In this document: positions 1 to 13,100 of the stretch, one piece after another
How the letters are laid out: every line of letters starts with the position of its first letter
How positions within the stretch are numbered: position 1 is the first letter of the stretch
Source of the DNA: Datnioides undecimradiatus
Lineage: Eukaryota > Chordata > Actinopteri > Lobotiformes > Datnioididae
Reading direction: 5' to 3'
Length of the DNA: 64,000 nucleotides
NCBI GenBank assembly: GCA_008933995.1
Contig: WARS01000015.1
Location: 8,814,861-8,878,860 of the forward strand
The notes under the pieces: generated by a model
The model's input: only the letters and a program-made list of their open reading frames with translations
The model's database searches: none
Told to the model about the DNA's origin: nothing
Position numbers and translations under genes: made by a program

Positions 1-118
1 GTTCAACTTTTTCTCTGAAATCTCTGAAACAAATCATTTCCCCTTGTCCCTAGATGGATATTATCATTTTGCCGCATTTTGAGCACTCCTCTTTCTCCCC
101 TGTACTCCTTGTTTTCAG

Positions 119-3100
119 GAAACGATGTTCTCAGCAACACGACATTTGAGATGTATCCCCAGGACAGAGTTGTGAACGTTGGAGCCAACACCACCTTCTG
201 TTGCATCGTGGAAGCGGGGAAGGTCTTTGGTTACATCGACTCCGGCAATGGGGTCTTGAACTCAACACGACTGAGTCCCCGAAGCTACGCCACAACAGTA
301 GTTAATCAGAAACCATCAGGCCGTACAGGAACCAACATCGTCTGCTTCGACAACCCGAAGACATATTTGGCTGGAACTGTCGTGTTTGTTGGATGTAAGA
401 CAAAAAACTGGATGCATAAAAACCGAAGTGTTAATGGTTTTTATAACTAAGATGGGTAAATGAAATAGCATAGCAGAAAGGGCATAGTTCAGTGAAAAGG
501 AGAAATGATAAATGTCAATGAAAGATTGTTGTAAAAGTAACTTACTCTTCAGAGGAGTTTGCAGTTGTCTTATGTATTTATCTCTAAAATCTTTTTTATA
601 CGTATCCGATTAAGCAAGAAAGTAAGTACGGTTCTATTTGTTGTCCTTTGGCCCAGATCCACCACTGCCCAGTGATTTTGTGTGCGAAACCCGTGACTTA
701 ACCTCAGCTGTGTGCCAGTGGAATGAAGGACGAGACACACACTTGTATGGCAAACGAGGAACATACTACTCGGTGAACAAGAGGTAACACATTCGTAGTC
801 ACAAACACAATGGATTACTTTTAAAAATAGCTGAACCTCACCTTGCCTGTAATAGGACCTGAAACCTGACACTTTGTCAGGGCTTGGGATGGCTAGCAGA
901 GCTGTACACATATATTAGCCACATAGTTTTTATCTTGATGCTACAACTTTGTATCTGATATCACAGAATCTGTGGCTGGTCTGAGTGGCTTTCACAACAC
1001 AAAGAGTTTCAGTTGGAACCAGATGCACTTTTTCAGGCAGTCTTGAACAACTGACAGCTTTCACCACACCTAAATTACCATCTAAAGGAACAAGCAAATG
1101 GGCAACAGGTTAGGCATGCAAGCACATTTTTAGGCGTCATTGTTTCCACTGCATGTTACGTCTTCTGTAACACAGCTACCAGAGGCTGAATTACAAAAAC
1201 TTCCTAACTTGCAGATCCTAATCTCATAAATACATGTTCCCAACTTAAAGGTAACCCACTTCAACCAGGTAGTCTGAGTTAGCTTGTTTTTCTTGTACTG
1301 CATTTACACAACCAACAAAAAGTCAACAGGTGGAACTGAACTGATTGACAGCAGAGGCTATGTCTGCTGTCTTAGTATACCCTCACTTTCTTATCTGGAA
1401 TTTGTGTAGTTGTAAATTTAAAAAAAAAAAAAAAAAAAAAGCCAGATGTTACCAACACCTCCTGTTCATCTGTTTTGAAATTAATTACCTTTACATTTTG
1501 AATATGTTTCAGTATATTTCCATGAGGAAATCTGCCTGTTACAAAAAAGTAACTAAAGTTTGATTCAGAGTAGGCAGAAGGCAGTAAGACAAAAGACAAA
1601 AGACTGCTGAAATAAGACCCATCAGAGCGCAGATGAGGAGATGACTCTGGTTGCTCTGGTTGGTCCATTTTCGTTCGACTGACGATTCTAAACGAAAATA
1701 AAAACAGTTCTGGGGAAAAAACAGTTCACAAATTCACAGACACAGTGAACTGTGCACTATATTAGTAGAAAGTCACAATAATCCTGGACAGAGGTGGCAG
1801 GGATGGAATGGCAGTTTCACAATTTGATGGGATATGGTACTTGTCACTTGTCTCTGACATAGTGTCCCTGCATTATTTATGATTGTCCCACCCTCCTTTG
1901 TTCTAAAAAGTGTTTTCTGCCCAGAATACATCAGCCAAGAGTGAAGAGGACGATGAATATAAGGCACTTGGTCTAAGTAACCACTTGCTGCTTCAGTGTG
2001 TTCATTTAACATTGATAGCAGATTGGCTGTGAGCCAGACCTTTTACAGGAATTGTCTGAAGACTGGCCAGGGGAGAGTTACATTAGGAATGTGTTCAGGC
2101 CTGTGTCTGCATCCGTAGCTTCGATTGTATTTTATTGTAATTTTATTTGATTCTTTTAATTTTCACTCTGTTTATTTTTTATTGGTTGTGTTTTGTTGGG
2201 CTGGACAGCCCGCAGCAGAGGAACAGAGAGTATACCTCAGACCACTGGGAGGGTATCTGGACACTGGTGGCTGTGAATCCTCTTGGCCAGTACAGCCTTG
2301 CTGATTCTGCTGAACTCAGTCACAGGGGTAGGTGCATTAGTTTATCAAAATCAATAGCTTGATATGCACCCTTGATTTTTTTTTATTTTTTTTTTTAATC
2401 ATATTTTTCTGCTTGTCTGTTTTCCCTCAGTGCATATGGTGGCACCTGCTAACCTGAGCTCAGTTGTCTACGCCTGGAATGCCACTTTGCTGTGGCAGTG
2501 GAAGTACAACGGTTATTCTTCCCTGGCGCTTGTCTGCCAGGTGGAGCTTACCTCCAGTGGGTACACAACAAAGGTGAGTTGTCTGTGTGTGTTGTAATAT
2601 GTCTGTGTGTGTTGCAGGGGAAGGTCACTTGTCCATTTGTTTGTGTTTAGACTTTGTGTTAGACACATTAGAAATGCAAGCTTGTTTGTTCCTGCTCCCT
2701 CCATTTGTGTGACAATCAATGTACCAAACAGTAGTAACAGAAGTCTTATGTATGTGTCCAGCTTACCTTCACTGGTGTGGGTCTGCGGTCGGTGCTTCTG
2801 TCAGATCTGTATCCTTATGAAGATTACAGTGTTCAAGTCAGATGTGGTGCCCAGCAGAATTTCTGGAAATGGGGAGACTGGAGCAGAGTGTTTTCCTTCA
2901 GAACCAGCACTGCCAGTAAGGGGTTTCATTTGTGGTGTCTCGCTATTTTAGTGCAGATTTCAGTGAGATTTTCAGTGAAATGGGGATAAAACTTATGACA
3001 TTACTGATTTTTTTTTTTAACTTTTTTGACTAATGGTTTAGTCTTTAAAATCTTTAGATTGCCTTTTTGTCCTGAGAGTTCAAAACCCAAAGTTGATATA

Positions 3101-6100
3101 AAACAAAGAAAAATTCAGCAATTATCAATTGTTGACAACAATTAAAACAGTTACATTTCATTTTTTAATTGCTCTACCACAAATTCAATGTGTTGTCAGT
3201 TCATGTTTGAAAACTTGTACCAAGTAATTTATGTTTCTACATGCTGCTTTAACCTGTACAATGATTACTAATTGCTCTGAAGTATGACTACAATAATAAA
3301 TTATTTTTTATTTTTAGTCATCATCTTTCAAAACTTAATCTTTATTTTCCTCATGTTTACACATGATAAAAGGAAAAGAATATGAAATGTGAAAGTTACA
3401 TACAGGATACAAGGATAAACATAAAAAATAGTAGAGCATGAACAGAGCCTGCAGGGCTGATCAAGTCTACATTATATTTAAACAGCACCACCATTGATGC
3501 CTTTTTATTAATTATTATAGTAACCCTGCTTTAAATAAACTAGACATTTGAAAAGCTATTTGTAAGATGATCCATTACTGGTAAATCATTCATAATTTTG
3601 GGTTTGATGTCTTCCAAAGACATTCTCTCCATTTGTGTGATTGTGCCATGGTCGAGTGTATTGTCCACATATCATTCAAAATTTTTCTCCTTATTTGTTC
3701 TTTTTTTCCTATCTCGTCTCAGTTCCAGATGCTCCTGATGTGTGGATGTGGATGAACAGAGACAACACTGGGCAGGTCGTCTGGAAGGTAATTCTTTTTT
3801 TTTTTTAATCAATTGAATTGAAAAGATTGTAGAAATATATCATTTGCCTTGCTGCAATAATATGACTTTGTTTTGATTCTTTCAAGCCTCTGACAAAAAG
3901 ACAGAGCCATGGTCGGATCACAGGTTATGAAGTTACTTTGTGGAGTCCTGAAGAAAATCTACGGCACAGATCCATCTTTTCACCAGATACTTCTGCTGCC
4001 CCAATCAACCTCACACAGATGGCTGACTTCAGTGGTGACAAGGTCATAGCAACGGTTATTGCAAGGAACACTGATTGGGCGTCCCAGAATGCGAGTGTTC
4101 TCATACCTTTGCGTTTGAAAGGTATGTGGGCACGGAGGAATCATGTGTTTGTGTTTTTCACTGTATTTGTTTTCACAGTAATGAAATGCTGATCTCACTT
4201 GAAAGACTGAAGCAAAAGTCACTAAATTTACAAATGGAAATTTGACACAGTTTTTTTTTTTTCCCCCTCCCAGATGTGGAACCCCCGACTATGTTCAGGG
4301 CAGTTTATGTCGACGGAGGATTCCCTCTGTTCTGGCAGAGCGATGCTAATGTCACCAATGGATATGTGGTGCAATGGCATGATGCCTTGTGCACATCAGA
4401 CTGCCCTGTGGAGTGGATAAAGTTGGCTGCTGGAAACACTAATATCTCCATTGAATCAGGTATGTCAGCCTAGATCTTTCATCAAATCAACCAAGTGTGT
4501 GAAAATAGAGCATTGTTTTCCTCAGCATGTCTCTACAGGATTAAGAACCCCACTATCTTTACCCACCCATAGAGGGCTGTCAAATTTAGAATTATACTGT
4601 ATAATCAGTAATAATTTTTTTGTCATCAGCCAACTTCCAGCCAGGTGTGATGTACAACTTTTCGCTGTACAGCAGCTCTTCAGAGCCCCCAGAGCTGCTG
4701 CAACGCTGGCAGGGATATATGCAGGAATTGGGTAAGAGGAGCACTGCATCTGGGAAGCTTATCCTTTTTAGAAGAAGAAAACAACTTCAAGAAATCACAG
4801 TCTGCATTTTAATTACTAACTCTCTATTCTCTTTCTTTTTGTTATGTCTCCCACTTTCTCTTCTGTGTTCTTTTCTTGCTGCTTCCATAGTCCCTTCCAG
4901 TCCTGTTAATCTGTTAGTCCGTCAGCAGGACTCTAATATTATCCTAATATGGGATGAGATCCTGCTGGCCAACAGAAGAGGCTACATCTTGGGCTACAAC
5001 ATTTACATCAGTAACGGCTCCCAGCTCACCCTTCTCGGTAAATGTCATGATGTGAGGTGGCAGTACAGGTGTTTAAAATAGGATGCTTGAAAAAGGAATC
5101 AAACACAAAACAAGCACAATCAATATTAATACAACAGTCTTCATGGAATAGAAAGTGTGTTTTGAACCCTGTTTACCTACTATTCCTCCTTGTCACTCTC
5201 TTTCCTTTTTCTGCTTCTGTCATTTAAACAGCTAATCTGTCAGACCTAGAAACCAGGAAGTACACAGTAAAAGGTTTCCCTGAGGGTTCCTATAAATTTA
5301 TTGTGAAGGCCTACACCTCAGCTGGAGAGGACACAGGGGCCACTGGCTCCTTAACGCTGAAACCAGACAGTATGTGAATATATTATGTGCATTCATTTGA
5401 GGCCATAAAAGATTCTCGTATGAATAAGTTCTTGTGATTAACTGCACTTAGTTGCATTTTACACACTGATTTATCTTGAAAAATAGGCAAAATAAATCTA
5501 ATATTTCTACTGTTTTGTCCTGACAGCTGATTGGCTCATCCTGGAAATCTTGATTTCTCTCGGAATCACAACCTTAATCTTGGTCATTGTCACCCTCATT
5601 TGCTACAAGAAAAGGCAATGGTGAGACTGTCAGGCTCCTGATGTGTAACTCTCCTGTTTGTATGTGCTCCACTGTTTGAATTTGTTGAATCTTTTTGAAA
5701 ATAATGTATGTTACAAGTGACATTATGCTTTGCCACCAGGGTGAAAAAGGCCTTCTATCCAGACATACCTGAGCCTAAGCTATCTGGCGATTGGTCCAGG
5801 ACACAGGTACAGTGTCAGCAATGTCAGCCTAATCCAACCTTATCCCCACAACTGAACACATTGTCTGCTAAATCTATGCAGTTGTGTCAAGTGCAGTCAA
5901 ATGTTTCACTCTGTGTCTTACAGGGGCCACTGGATGTGAAACCATCTCCTCACAGTATGGTCCGTATTGTAGAAAAGCCAGAATGGGATTCTAGTAAAGA
6001 AATGCTTGTTGTCATTCCTGAGGAAGACGAGGATGAAGATGGGCAGGGGATAGGAGATGAGCCAGTTGACACAGATGAACCAGCATCATTACGTTACTAC

Positions 6101-6619
6101 AACCAAGTGGTAGATGAGCGACCTATAAGGCCCCGTTTCCCAGACTCCTCTGCTTCGTCAGCATCTTCTTTGGATTCAGCACGCACTGATGTTACGTACA
6201 CAGGGATCCAGACATCAGGTTCTTCCCTGGTCTGGCCTGTGGACGCACAGGGCCCCGCCGAGGGCCACCGTCCCCAGGCTGATCATTCGGTCAGCTGTGA
6301 AGCTGGAGGAGGGGGTTACCGTCCACAGATGCAGCCCAGAGCCCCAAGTGAAGACATGGGCCTAGCTTCATCTGAGACGTTCGTAGAGCCCCAAGCAACC
6401 AATGCTGGAGGCTACAAACCCCAGAGCTCTTGGCATTTTGACTCCCCTGTGGATGCTGGAGAAAGTGGTGACCTAGCACCCTCTCTTGGGTCCCCCACCT
6501 CTGTTGCTTCCACACAGTTCCTCCTCCCTGACGGAGAGGAACACACAGGGGAGAAACGACAGCTATCATCATCGGCAGCAACCTGGTTCACCAACCTGCT
6601 ATCATCCACAAAACCTTGA
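119..6619 (+). CDS. lifr: Leukemia inhibitory factor receptor (LIFR), 3' part; 5' exons lie outside the window
   Basis: LIFR is a single-pass cytokine receptor that pairs with gp130 and signals through JAK/STAT3. Exons chain in phase: 119-394, 657-783, 2209-2327, 2431-2573, 2762-2915, 3723-3787, 3887-4121, 4274-4459, 4630-4731, 4891-5037, 5232-5369, 5527-5620, 5740-5806, 5924-6619 (stop TGA 6617-6619), about 849 codons. They give, in order, the Ig-like domain (YPQDRVVNVG...TFCC), a second cytokine-receptor module with a WSXWS-like WKWGDWS at 2762-2915, three more fibronectin III domains, a transmembrane helix (5527-5620, ending CYKKRQW), a juxtamembrane proline-containing box 1 (FYPDIPEPK) and a cytoplasmic tail. 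The tail has an acidic run and three YXXQ STAT3-docking motifs: YYNQ, YRPQ, YKPQ. The C-terminus (TWFTNLLSSTKP) resembles the LIFR tail. The two-exon-per-FNIII, phase-1 pattern is typical of this receptor family. The N-terminal domains and signal peptide must lie upstream. I cannot tell which teleost paralog (a or b) it is. Confidence 0.93.
6095..6424 (+). other. lifr: Three YXXQ STAT3-docking motifs in the LIFR tail
   Basis: In the last coding exon the frame gives YYNQ at 6095-6106, YRPQ at 6317-6328 and YKPQ at 6413-6424. In gp130 and LIFR the pattern Y-x-x-Q is the established STAT3 SH2 recognition site once phosphorylated. YRPQ and YKPQ each follow a glycine, as in other LIFR proteins. 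That these particular tyrosines are used is inference from the motif. Confidence 0.75.
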
Positions 6620-9600
6620 TATCATCTCCCTCTCTATTTACTAGCATCCAGGCCAGGGGGGCTCACATGAAACTTCTAGATTCATTACAATCCTGGTTTA
6701 GGTAAATATCCCTTCTGGTGTAGCACTACAATCTTTCAGTCACTCTTAGACAGCAGGTTAATTATGCTACTTAAGGTGTTTATTCCAAACACACAGACAT
6801 GCAATTAAATCACTCTTTCATGCAATTATTTGTCAAAATAATTGCCCCCCCGGCAACATGGTGGCTGTTGCGTCTCCTCACTGCCTTTACTACGACACCC
6901 TATAATCGGCATTTAAGAATGGCAAATCCCATGTTTTAGTTGATTATTTCCAGTTTTTAGCTTGCTTTGTTTTTCTTTTTTGTGATGTGAACTGCTACAC
7001 TACAGAAGAAAGCAAGGAAGTGTTAAACCAAATGACTGAATCAGGAGGAATGGAAAGAAGATGTGTTTAGCTGAAAATCAATACCATGGGAGGTCTAGTC
7101 CTTACAGATTTGATCTATTTTTCAAAAATTTGTGTTGTCACACTAAGATGTTAATTGAAAGATGCACTTGTGAATGAGATTATTTTACAGTTACAGGAGT
7201 GGTGCTTTCTACTATGGTCTGGAATTGTCTGGGTGAGCCTAGTGGATACACTGATATAAGCTAAAACATAAATACAAACTGATCTTTTTATTTTTCAATG
7301 TTTTGTTGTTGTTTTGTTTTCCTTAGTTTTTAAAAAATATTTTAATATTGAAATATTGTTTTTATTTTACGTGTTGAGCATTATCCTCAACTGGGTGATT
7401 CATATTTGTAAACAAATAGTGACAATTAACTTGGATGTGTAATTACGAGGTAAATTGCATTGATACATGTTTCCAGTAATTTGCCATATCACCTTTCACA
7501 CACTGCCTTGCTCCTAAATGTTATGCATCATGTAAAAGAATATTGTACCGTAATCAAGGTCAGAACGGATCAAAAATATATTTCATTGACCTACAGATTC
7601 TACTGGCACTGAGTGTGTTGTCCAAAACATGTCCGTTTTTAATCATTTCAAGTACATGGTGTAACTTTTAAAATTTGGTTACGTTATAATTGTGTTAGAA
7701 GTGTTACTCTCAGCCCTCTAAGTATATCTGTGTGGACCTGAAGCATTATTTTTCCTTGGTTTCTTTATTCATGAGCCAGAGTGATAGCAGATGGTGCATT
7801 TGATGTTGATTTGTTGTGCCTGGAAGCTTCTTCTTTTGGGAAACTTTTTTGGAAAATCCAAGTCAGTTTACAGAATATTTAAAGTATTTCTTAAAATGCA
7901 ACTATTTATCCTTTCATTGCAAATGTTTCCTGAAGTCTCCTTGTAAATTTTGATTGGAAAAGGGGACCAAAGGGAAAAACATATTTTGGGATATACCAGA
8001 AAGTTGGAAATGACCTTGTGAGTATTGGTTGCTTGACAACACTTTTAAAACTTCATAATGGTGTCAGGCAGGGGCCTCTAATTGCCCAAATACAGTCTGC
8101 ATGTTCCATTTGCTCCTCACAGGTACACAGAGTGGGTGTTGTGAATGCAATGTTGGTTAGGCTTCCCAAAAACATTATGCAAATATTATCCAGGATGTTT
8201 GTTTTATCGTACAGCCAGGTCCTGGTTTGCCTGTGTACTAGCCTGTGGTCTGTTGTTTCTCAGTGCCTCCAGCCAACAAGCTTTAAGTAAAACTACTGTG
8301 ACATGAATGACAACTTAGATTAACTGTAATCTACAATATAAAACACTGTTGAACTGATAACAGATGGGCAGTCCTCTTTGACTACTGAGAAAAATGTATC
8401 CCTTCCTTTTCTTTGTCTTGTAACACTGATCTGAATTTTAACATTATTAGAAGGGGAAATGTTCGTTAAAAGCTACACTTTGCGCCAGTCAAACTGAGCA
8501 AAGACTGAACCAGCCAGTTGCAGTTTGTGAGTTCAATGATCATTTAAAGGCAGTGGTTAAGGTTGGATATAATTTTGAGTATTTAAACATGGCTGCAGAT
8601 TGTTTTCCTTTGAAGCCTGCTTCCTCAAACAAGCAGGGCTTTGGAGACTAACCTATGAACGCTATGTGTTACATGCTTTTATGTTGATGTGGATCAACAA
8701 AATGGCACCTTTTTATTTTCCTCTAAATTTTTGTTTTTATACAACTAACTGTACATAATTGAAATTTTCTTTTTTAGTTTTCTTCTTACTTAATAAATCA
8801 TATGTTGTTTTACATCTGAAATTATATTCCCCATACTACAACAGGTAGAGTTGATATTGACTAACCAGCTTTTTTGAGAGTATAAAGGCAAACTTTTGTT
8901 TTGATGACACCAGATATATAGAATCCTATAAAATGTAAAGGCATAATACTGTATATTTGTTGTGTGCTTAAACACATGGATTCATTTTAAAATGTGTCTG
9001 AAAGATCATGTAAACTGAATAAGAATTGTGATACTATAATAGTTAAGCCTGCTTTGCATTCCTGTCTTTATCACAGCAGTGTTGCTTTGCCAGACACATT
9101 GTAAATAGGGCCAGAGCACTCACCATACAGCCTTACACTTGGCAACTGCTGACATGCATATTTCAATTAAATCATCACTTTTTCCATCGTCCATTCACAT
9201 TTTTTATTGCAGCCTATGTTTACTCTGTAGAATGAATTTTGTGGTTTATACAGCAGGGTATACTTGCTGCCTAACTCATCTTTATCTCTGGCCCCAGATG
9301 TTTCTGCGAAATCAGTGCATGCTGTATACACTATTATCACAAAAAAGTGGAAATCTTTTTTACCATGTTTATTTTACCAGTGGCTTTAAAACACTAACAC
9401 TGACTAATGTTGTGCATGACAACAAGACTGAAATATTGTGCATCTGAAAAATGGGTTCCGTTTCTGAAAACGCTATAAATTTCATGATATTTTGCAGAAT
9501 ATTTTAACATTGATTGAATGTAAAGAGACCTTGAAGTGCTTCAGAGTGAATAAATGTTAACACTAATAACACAAACGGAAATGCTACTTGTTTAAAGGCA

Positions 9601-9625
9601 ATAAAGGTATATGTCCCGTAACTTG
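6620..9625 (+). other. lifr: Probable long 3' UTR of lifr
   Basis: About 3 kb of AT-rich DNA follows the lifr stop codon, with no coding pattern on either strand. Canonical AATAAA signals occur at 8792-8797, 9549-9554 and 9600-9605, and the next gene starts at 10139. LIFR transcripts in other vertebrates also have long 3' UTRs. The end is inferred from the last AATAAA. Part of this could be intergenic. Confidence 0.5.
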
Positions 9626-10138
9626 AAAGTTTGACAGTGTTCTTCGCTTTTCCTTTTGGTTGGTAACGTCTTTATAGAAATTTGAATAGTTGTATGCTAC
9701 TAAATGTTTAATTAATGTGCTCAACGTCACTGACGAGTTATGAGTCCAAGAAACACAAGATATTATTTTTCTTGTTCCCTAATTAGTAAAAGATGGCTGC
9801 AGTCAAGTGTTACCAAAAATGTTTTTCGTCTCTGCTGACATGTGTGAAGATGTACAGATTCTGGATCAGTGTGAGTTCATTGCATCTGATTCGTTTAAAT
9901 ACTTGTACAAATAAAAACTGATCCAGGGTCAGCAGGGCCCGCCCGCTCCCAAGAGTGCCCCTCTGAAGCACGCTGGGAAACCCAGTTGACGTGTCACCAT
10001 GACAACTGTATACCACTCGGATTTCATCTGCTCGTGACCGTTTTTCAGCCGTTTTTAAAGCTCAAGGCTCGTACTATGACCTGGTAACATGTAGTTTTTC
10101 GGTAGTATCTTGTCTAAATTGAGCTTAATAGAAAGAAG

Positions 10139-13100
10139 ATGTCGGAAATATTGTGCAGGTGGCTGAATGAGGACCTCCGGTTGTCCAAAGCTGTTGGTAA
10201 GTGTGACTGAAGTTACTGCCTACTACTAGCTTAATCATGCTAACGCCGACGCCGGTTTATTAACTTACACGGTAAAAGTGACTACTTTTGATTCAATTCA
10301 TTCTTTAATTGTCTCGTTTAAAATTTCAAATTACAGTTTCCTTCAAGGGACTTTACCGTCTGTAAAGCAACCTTTCTTCTACTTTGGGACATGAAAAGAC
10401 AGGGCATGTTACTAAGTCAACAGTGTAAGCTATGTTAGACGGTGCATTAAAGTTAATGAGCCACAATTGACTCATCAATACAACCAACGGATATTGATTG
10501 GTAGAGAAGATACCATGAGTCATTTTATTTTTAACTTAAAATGGGCTAAGAGTACTGTAAATCCCTGCACTGTTAGTTAAGTGTAACCGGCTTAACCCTT
10601 TCACGCATAGTGGTCACTGCAGTGGACAGCTATTCAAAAGCCATTTTCTTGTTTAAGTGTGGGTTGAACAGTGTTACAATATGTCAAAATATGTTCACAT
10701 TACCGTAACAGCATATATCTTTAGTTAAAATACTCGAAACGTATGCTGTCCACCTGAGAGGACATATATAAGTTTTTTTATATAAGTTTTTTTTTCTTTT
10801 TTCCCTTTTTTTTCATGGCTTAAGACAAAGAAAAACACACAAAAATCCTGGCTAAGGTTTTCATGATTCATACATGAAAGGGTTAGATTACTTATAGCTT
10901 AGTGTGATTTTAATGATTATCCAACATTTTTAAGTTGCAAACAACAGTGCAAAAAATATTGAAAATGTTATTGGCATAAATGATTTCATGTTCATCTTCA
11001 CAGAGCCAAAGACTATTGCCAAGGACTTTTCCAGCGGTTACCTAATTGGGGAGGTTCTGCATAAATATCACTTGCAGAACGATTTCAGTATGTTTATGAA
11101 GAAAGAGTAAGTTGGCTTTCTTTTTCTTTCTCAAACTATCTATTAATGCTCATTTGCTCTTTGTTGCTAAAAAAATAGCCAACTGTCTTCCTAATTATTA
11201 AGGTTAATCACATTTTTTCTCATAGCACCTCCATCTCCAAACTGAATAATTTTACCCGCCTTGAACCTACTCTCCATTTACTGGGGATCTCCTTCGACAT
11301 AAACACAGCCCAAGAACTGATGCAAGAGAAGCAGGGTGTTGCCACACGTCTCCTTTATCAACTCTACGTATCACTTGAAAAGAACAAGAAAGCACAGATC
11401 AGCGGGACAGTGATGGAGATCATGCAGCCTGCAGCTAATGCTGGACTACACAAAAAAGAGCATGAGATCTACTCTGATGTAAGGGTGCTGCAGAGATGTA
11501 TGTGTAGCATGTGCATGTGGTATGGGGCCAACTTCTGTGGGCAATAATGTGTTTTGTTCTGTAGAGATAATTCATCTTGCTCTGTACCAGTATTGACAAA
11601 CTGTATGGTGAAATGTGGCAACTCTGACTGTCTTTTAGACTTAATGTATTTAAACATCAACACATACAGAAACATGTTTTTTTAAGCATCTTAGCCTCTC
11701 TGTTTCTCCCCCTATGTATAGCGACTGCATCAAGTAGTAAAACGTGATGCAGAGCTGAAGCTGCAGAAAATCTCACAGCACTATGAGGAAAAATGCCAGC
11801 AATGGAATGACAGGTCTGTTATGAACCATCCCATCCCACAAAAGAGACAACTCAAAGTCCAGGGTATCTACAGAATGAAGAACATTGACAAGGTACTGTA
11901 GACCATCTGTAAAATACTGATACAGTATTACAGTATTTTACCTCAGTACTAATTCAAGAATAACATTTATGACTGAACTTTAATTTAATTTAATATATTT
12001 TAAATCAACTTGACTCATTGCATATTATTCCTAATTCTTTGCAGCATTTTGGTGTTATTACTGTTGGTGTTATTACTATAATTCTATACTAGTACTAAAC
12101 CTTTATGGAAGAATAAAAAGACAACTCTTGCTACTAAGAGTGGGGAGTGTGTGCATGTTGCAATTGTGGGTGTGTCACTGGAAGTGCAATAACATCATGA
12201 CTTGCATTCAGGCTTCTATTGTCCAGGTTCCCAAGCCACCTCCCTACACTTCACAGCTCAACCTAAAGAGGAGACAGAATCAGCTGCATCGCAGAGCACA
12301 GCAAGCACAGGTGTGATCCAGATGGAATAAAGATGTGATAATTTACCAACCCACAGAGAGAATTTCACTTTTGGTTTAATGACACAGAATGAGCTATTGA
12401 CTGGTGTCAGCAGAGTTTGGAGTTTGTAAAGGCTGATGTTTGCTGACAGTAGGCCTTAACTCTTCTTTAAAGAAGGAAAGAGGAAGGCCCAAGAACTTTG
12501 TGTTTGATTTCAAGTCCACCAGATGTTTGTTTTTGTCTGATATTACATTGTCTGTCAATTTTGCCCATTCAGACGGTGCAGACTGAAATAGCCCAGTTTG
12601 AGACAAACAAGAAGAAACTAGTTACTTATGGATTTGCTTCCTCCTCAAGGTAAAAAAAAAAGTTACCATATTTATATTTTATTTGTGCAGTTTATGATAC
12701 ATAAATACTGTATAAATTAAACTTTATGTCAATATCATATATTTACAATCATACAGAAGAACACTGACTTCAAATGTGATTTGAAACGTTTCAGTTCTAG
12801 TGGTCAGCCCTTCCCTGGAGATTCTGGTGGCAGCAGCCAGGGTTGTGACGTGCCTAGAAGTGGAGCTAAGCTCATCTTACAATCCAACAGCAAATATATA
12901 CAGGACATCCGACAGAGGCTGGAGGAGAATGCTACAGCTCGTGAGCAGAGAGAGAAAAGACGAGACAGATTCTTAGTGGAGCAGCTCAAAGCCCATGAAG
13001 CTCAAGAGGTGAGAAATGTTAATATATCTTAAGTCATCTACCCAATTTTTGTACACCATGTGGAGAATACGTACAAATGCATTTTACATATCCAAATCTC

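Noticed and set aside
1372-1668. 98-codon minus-strand frame in a lifr intron
   Set aside because: It is built around a poly-A/T run and has no homology. The flanking lifr exons splice in phase across it.
5708-6619. A single 303-codon gene starting at 5708
   Set aside because: This is the lifr cytoplasmic exons plus the stop-free intron 5807-5923. The first part (5708-5739) is intron ahead of the acceptor CCACCAG.
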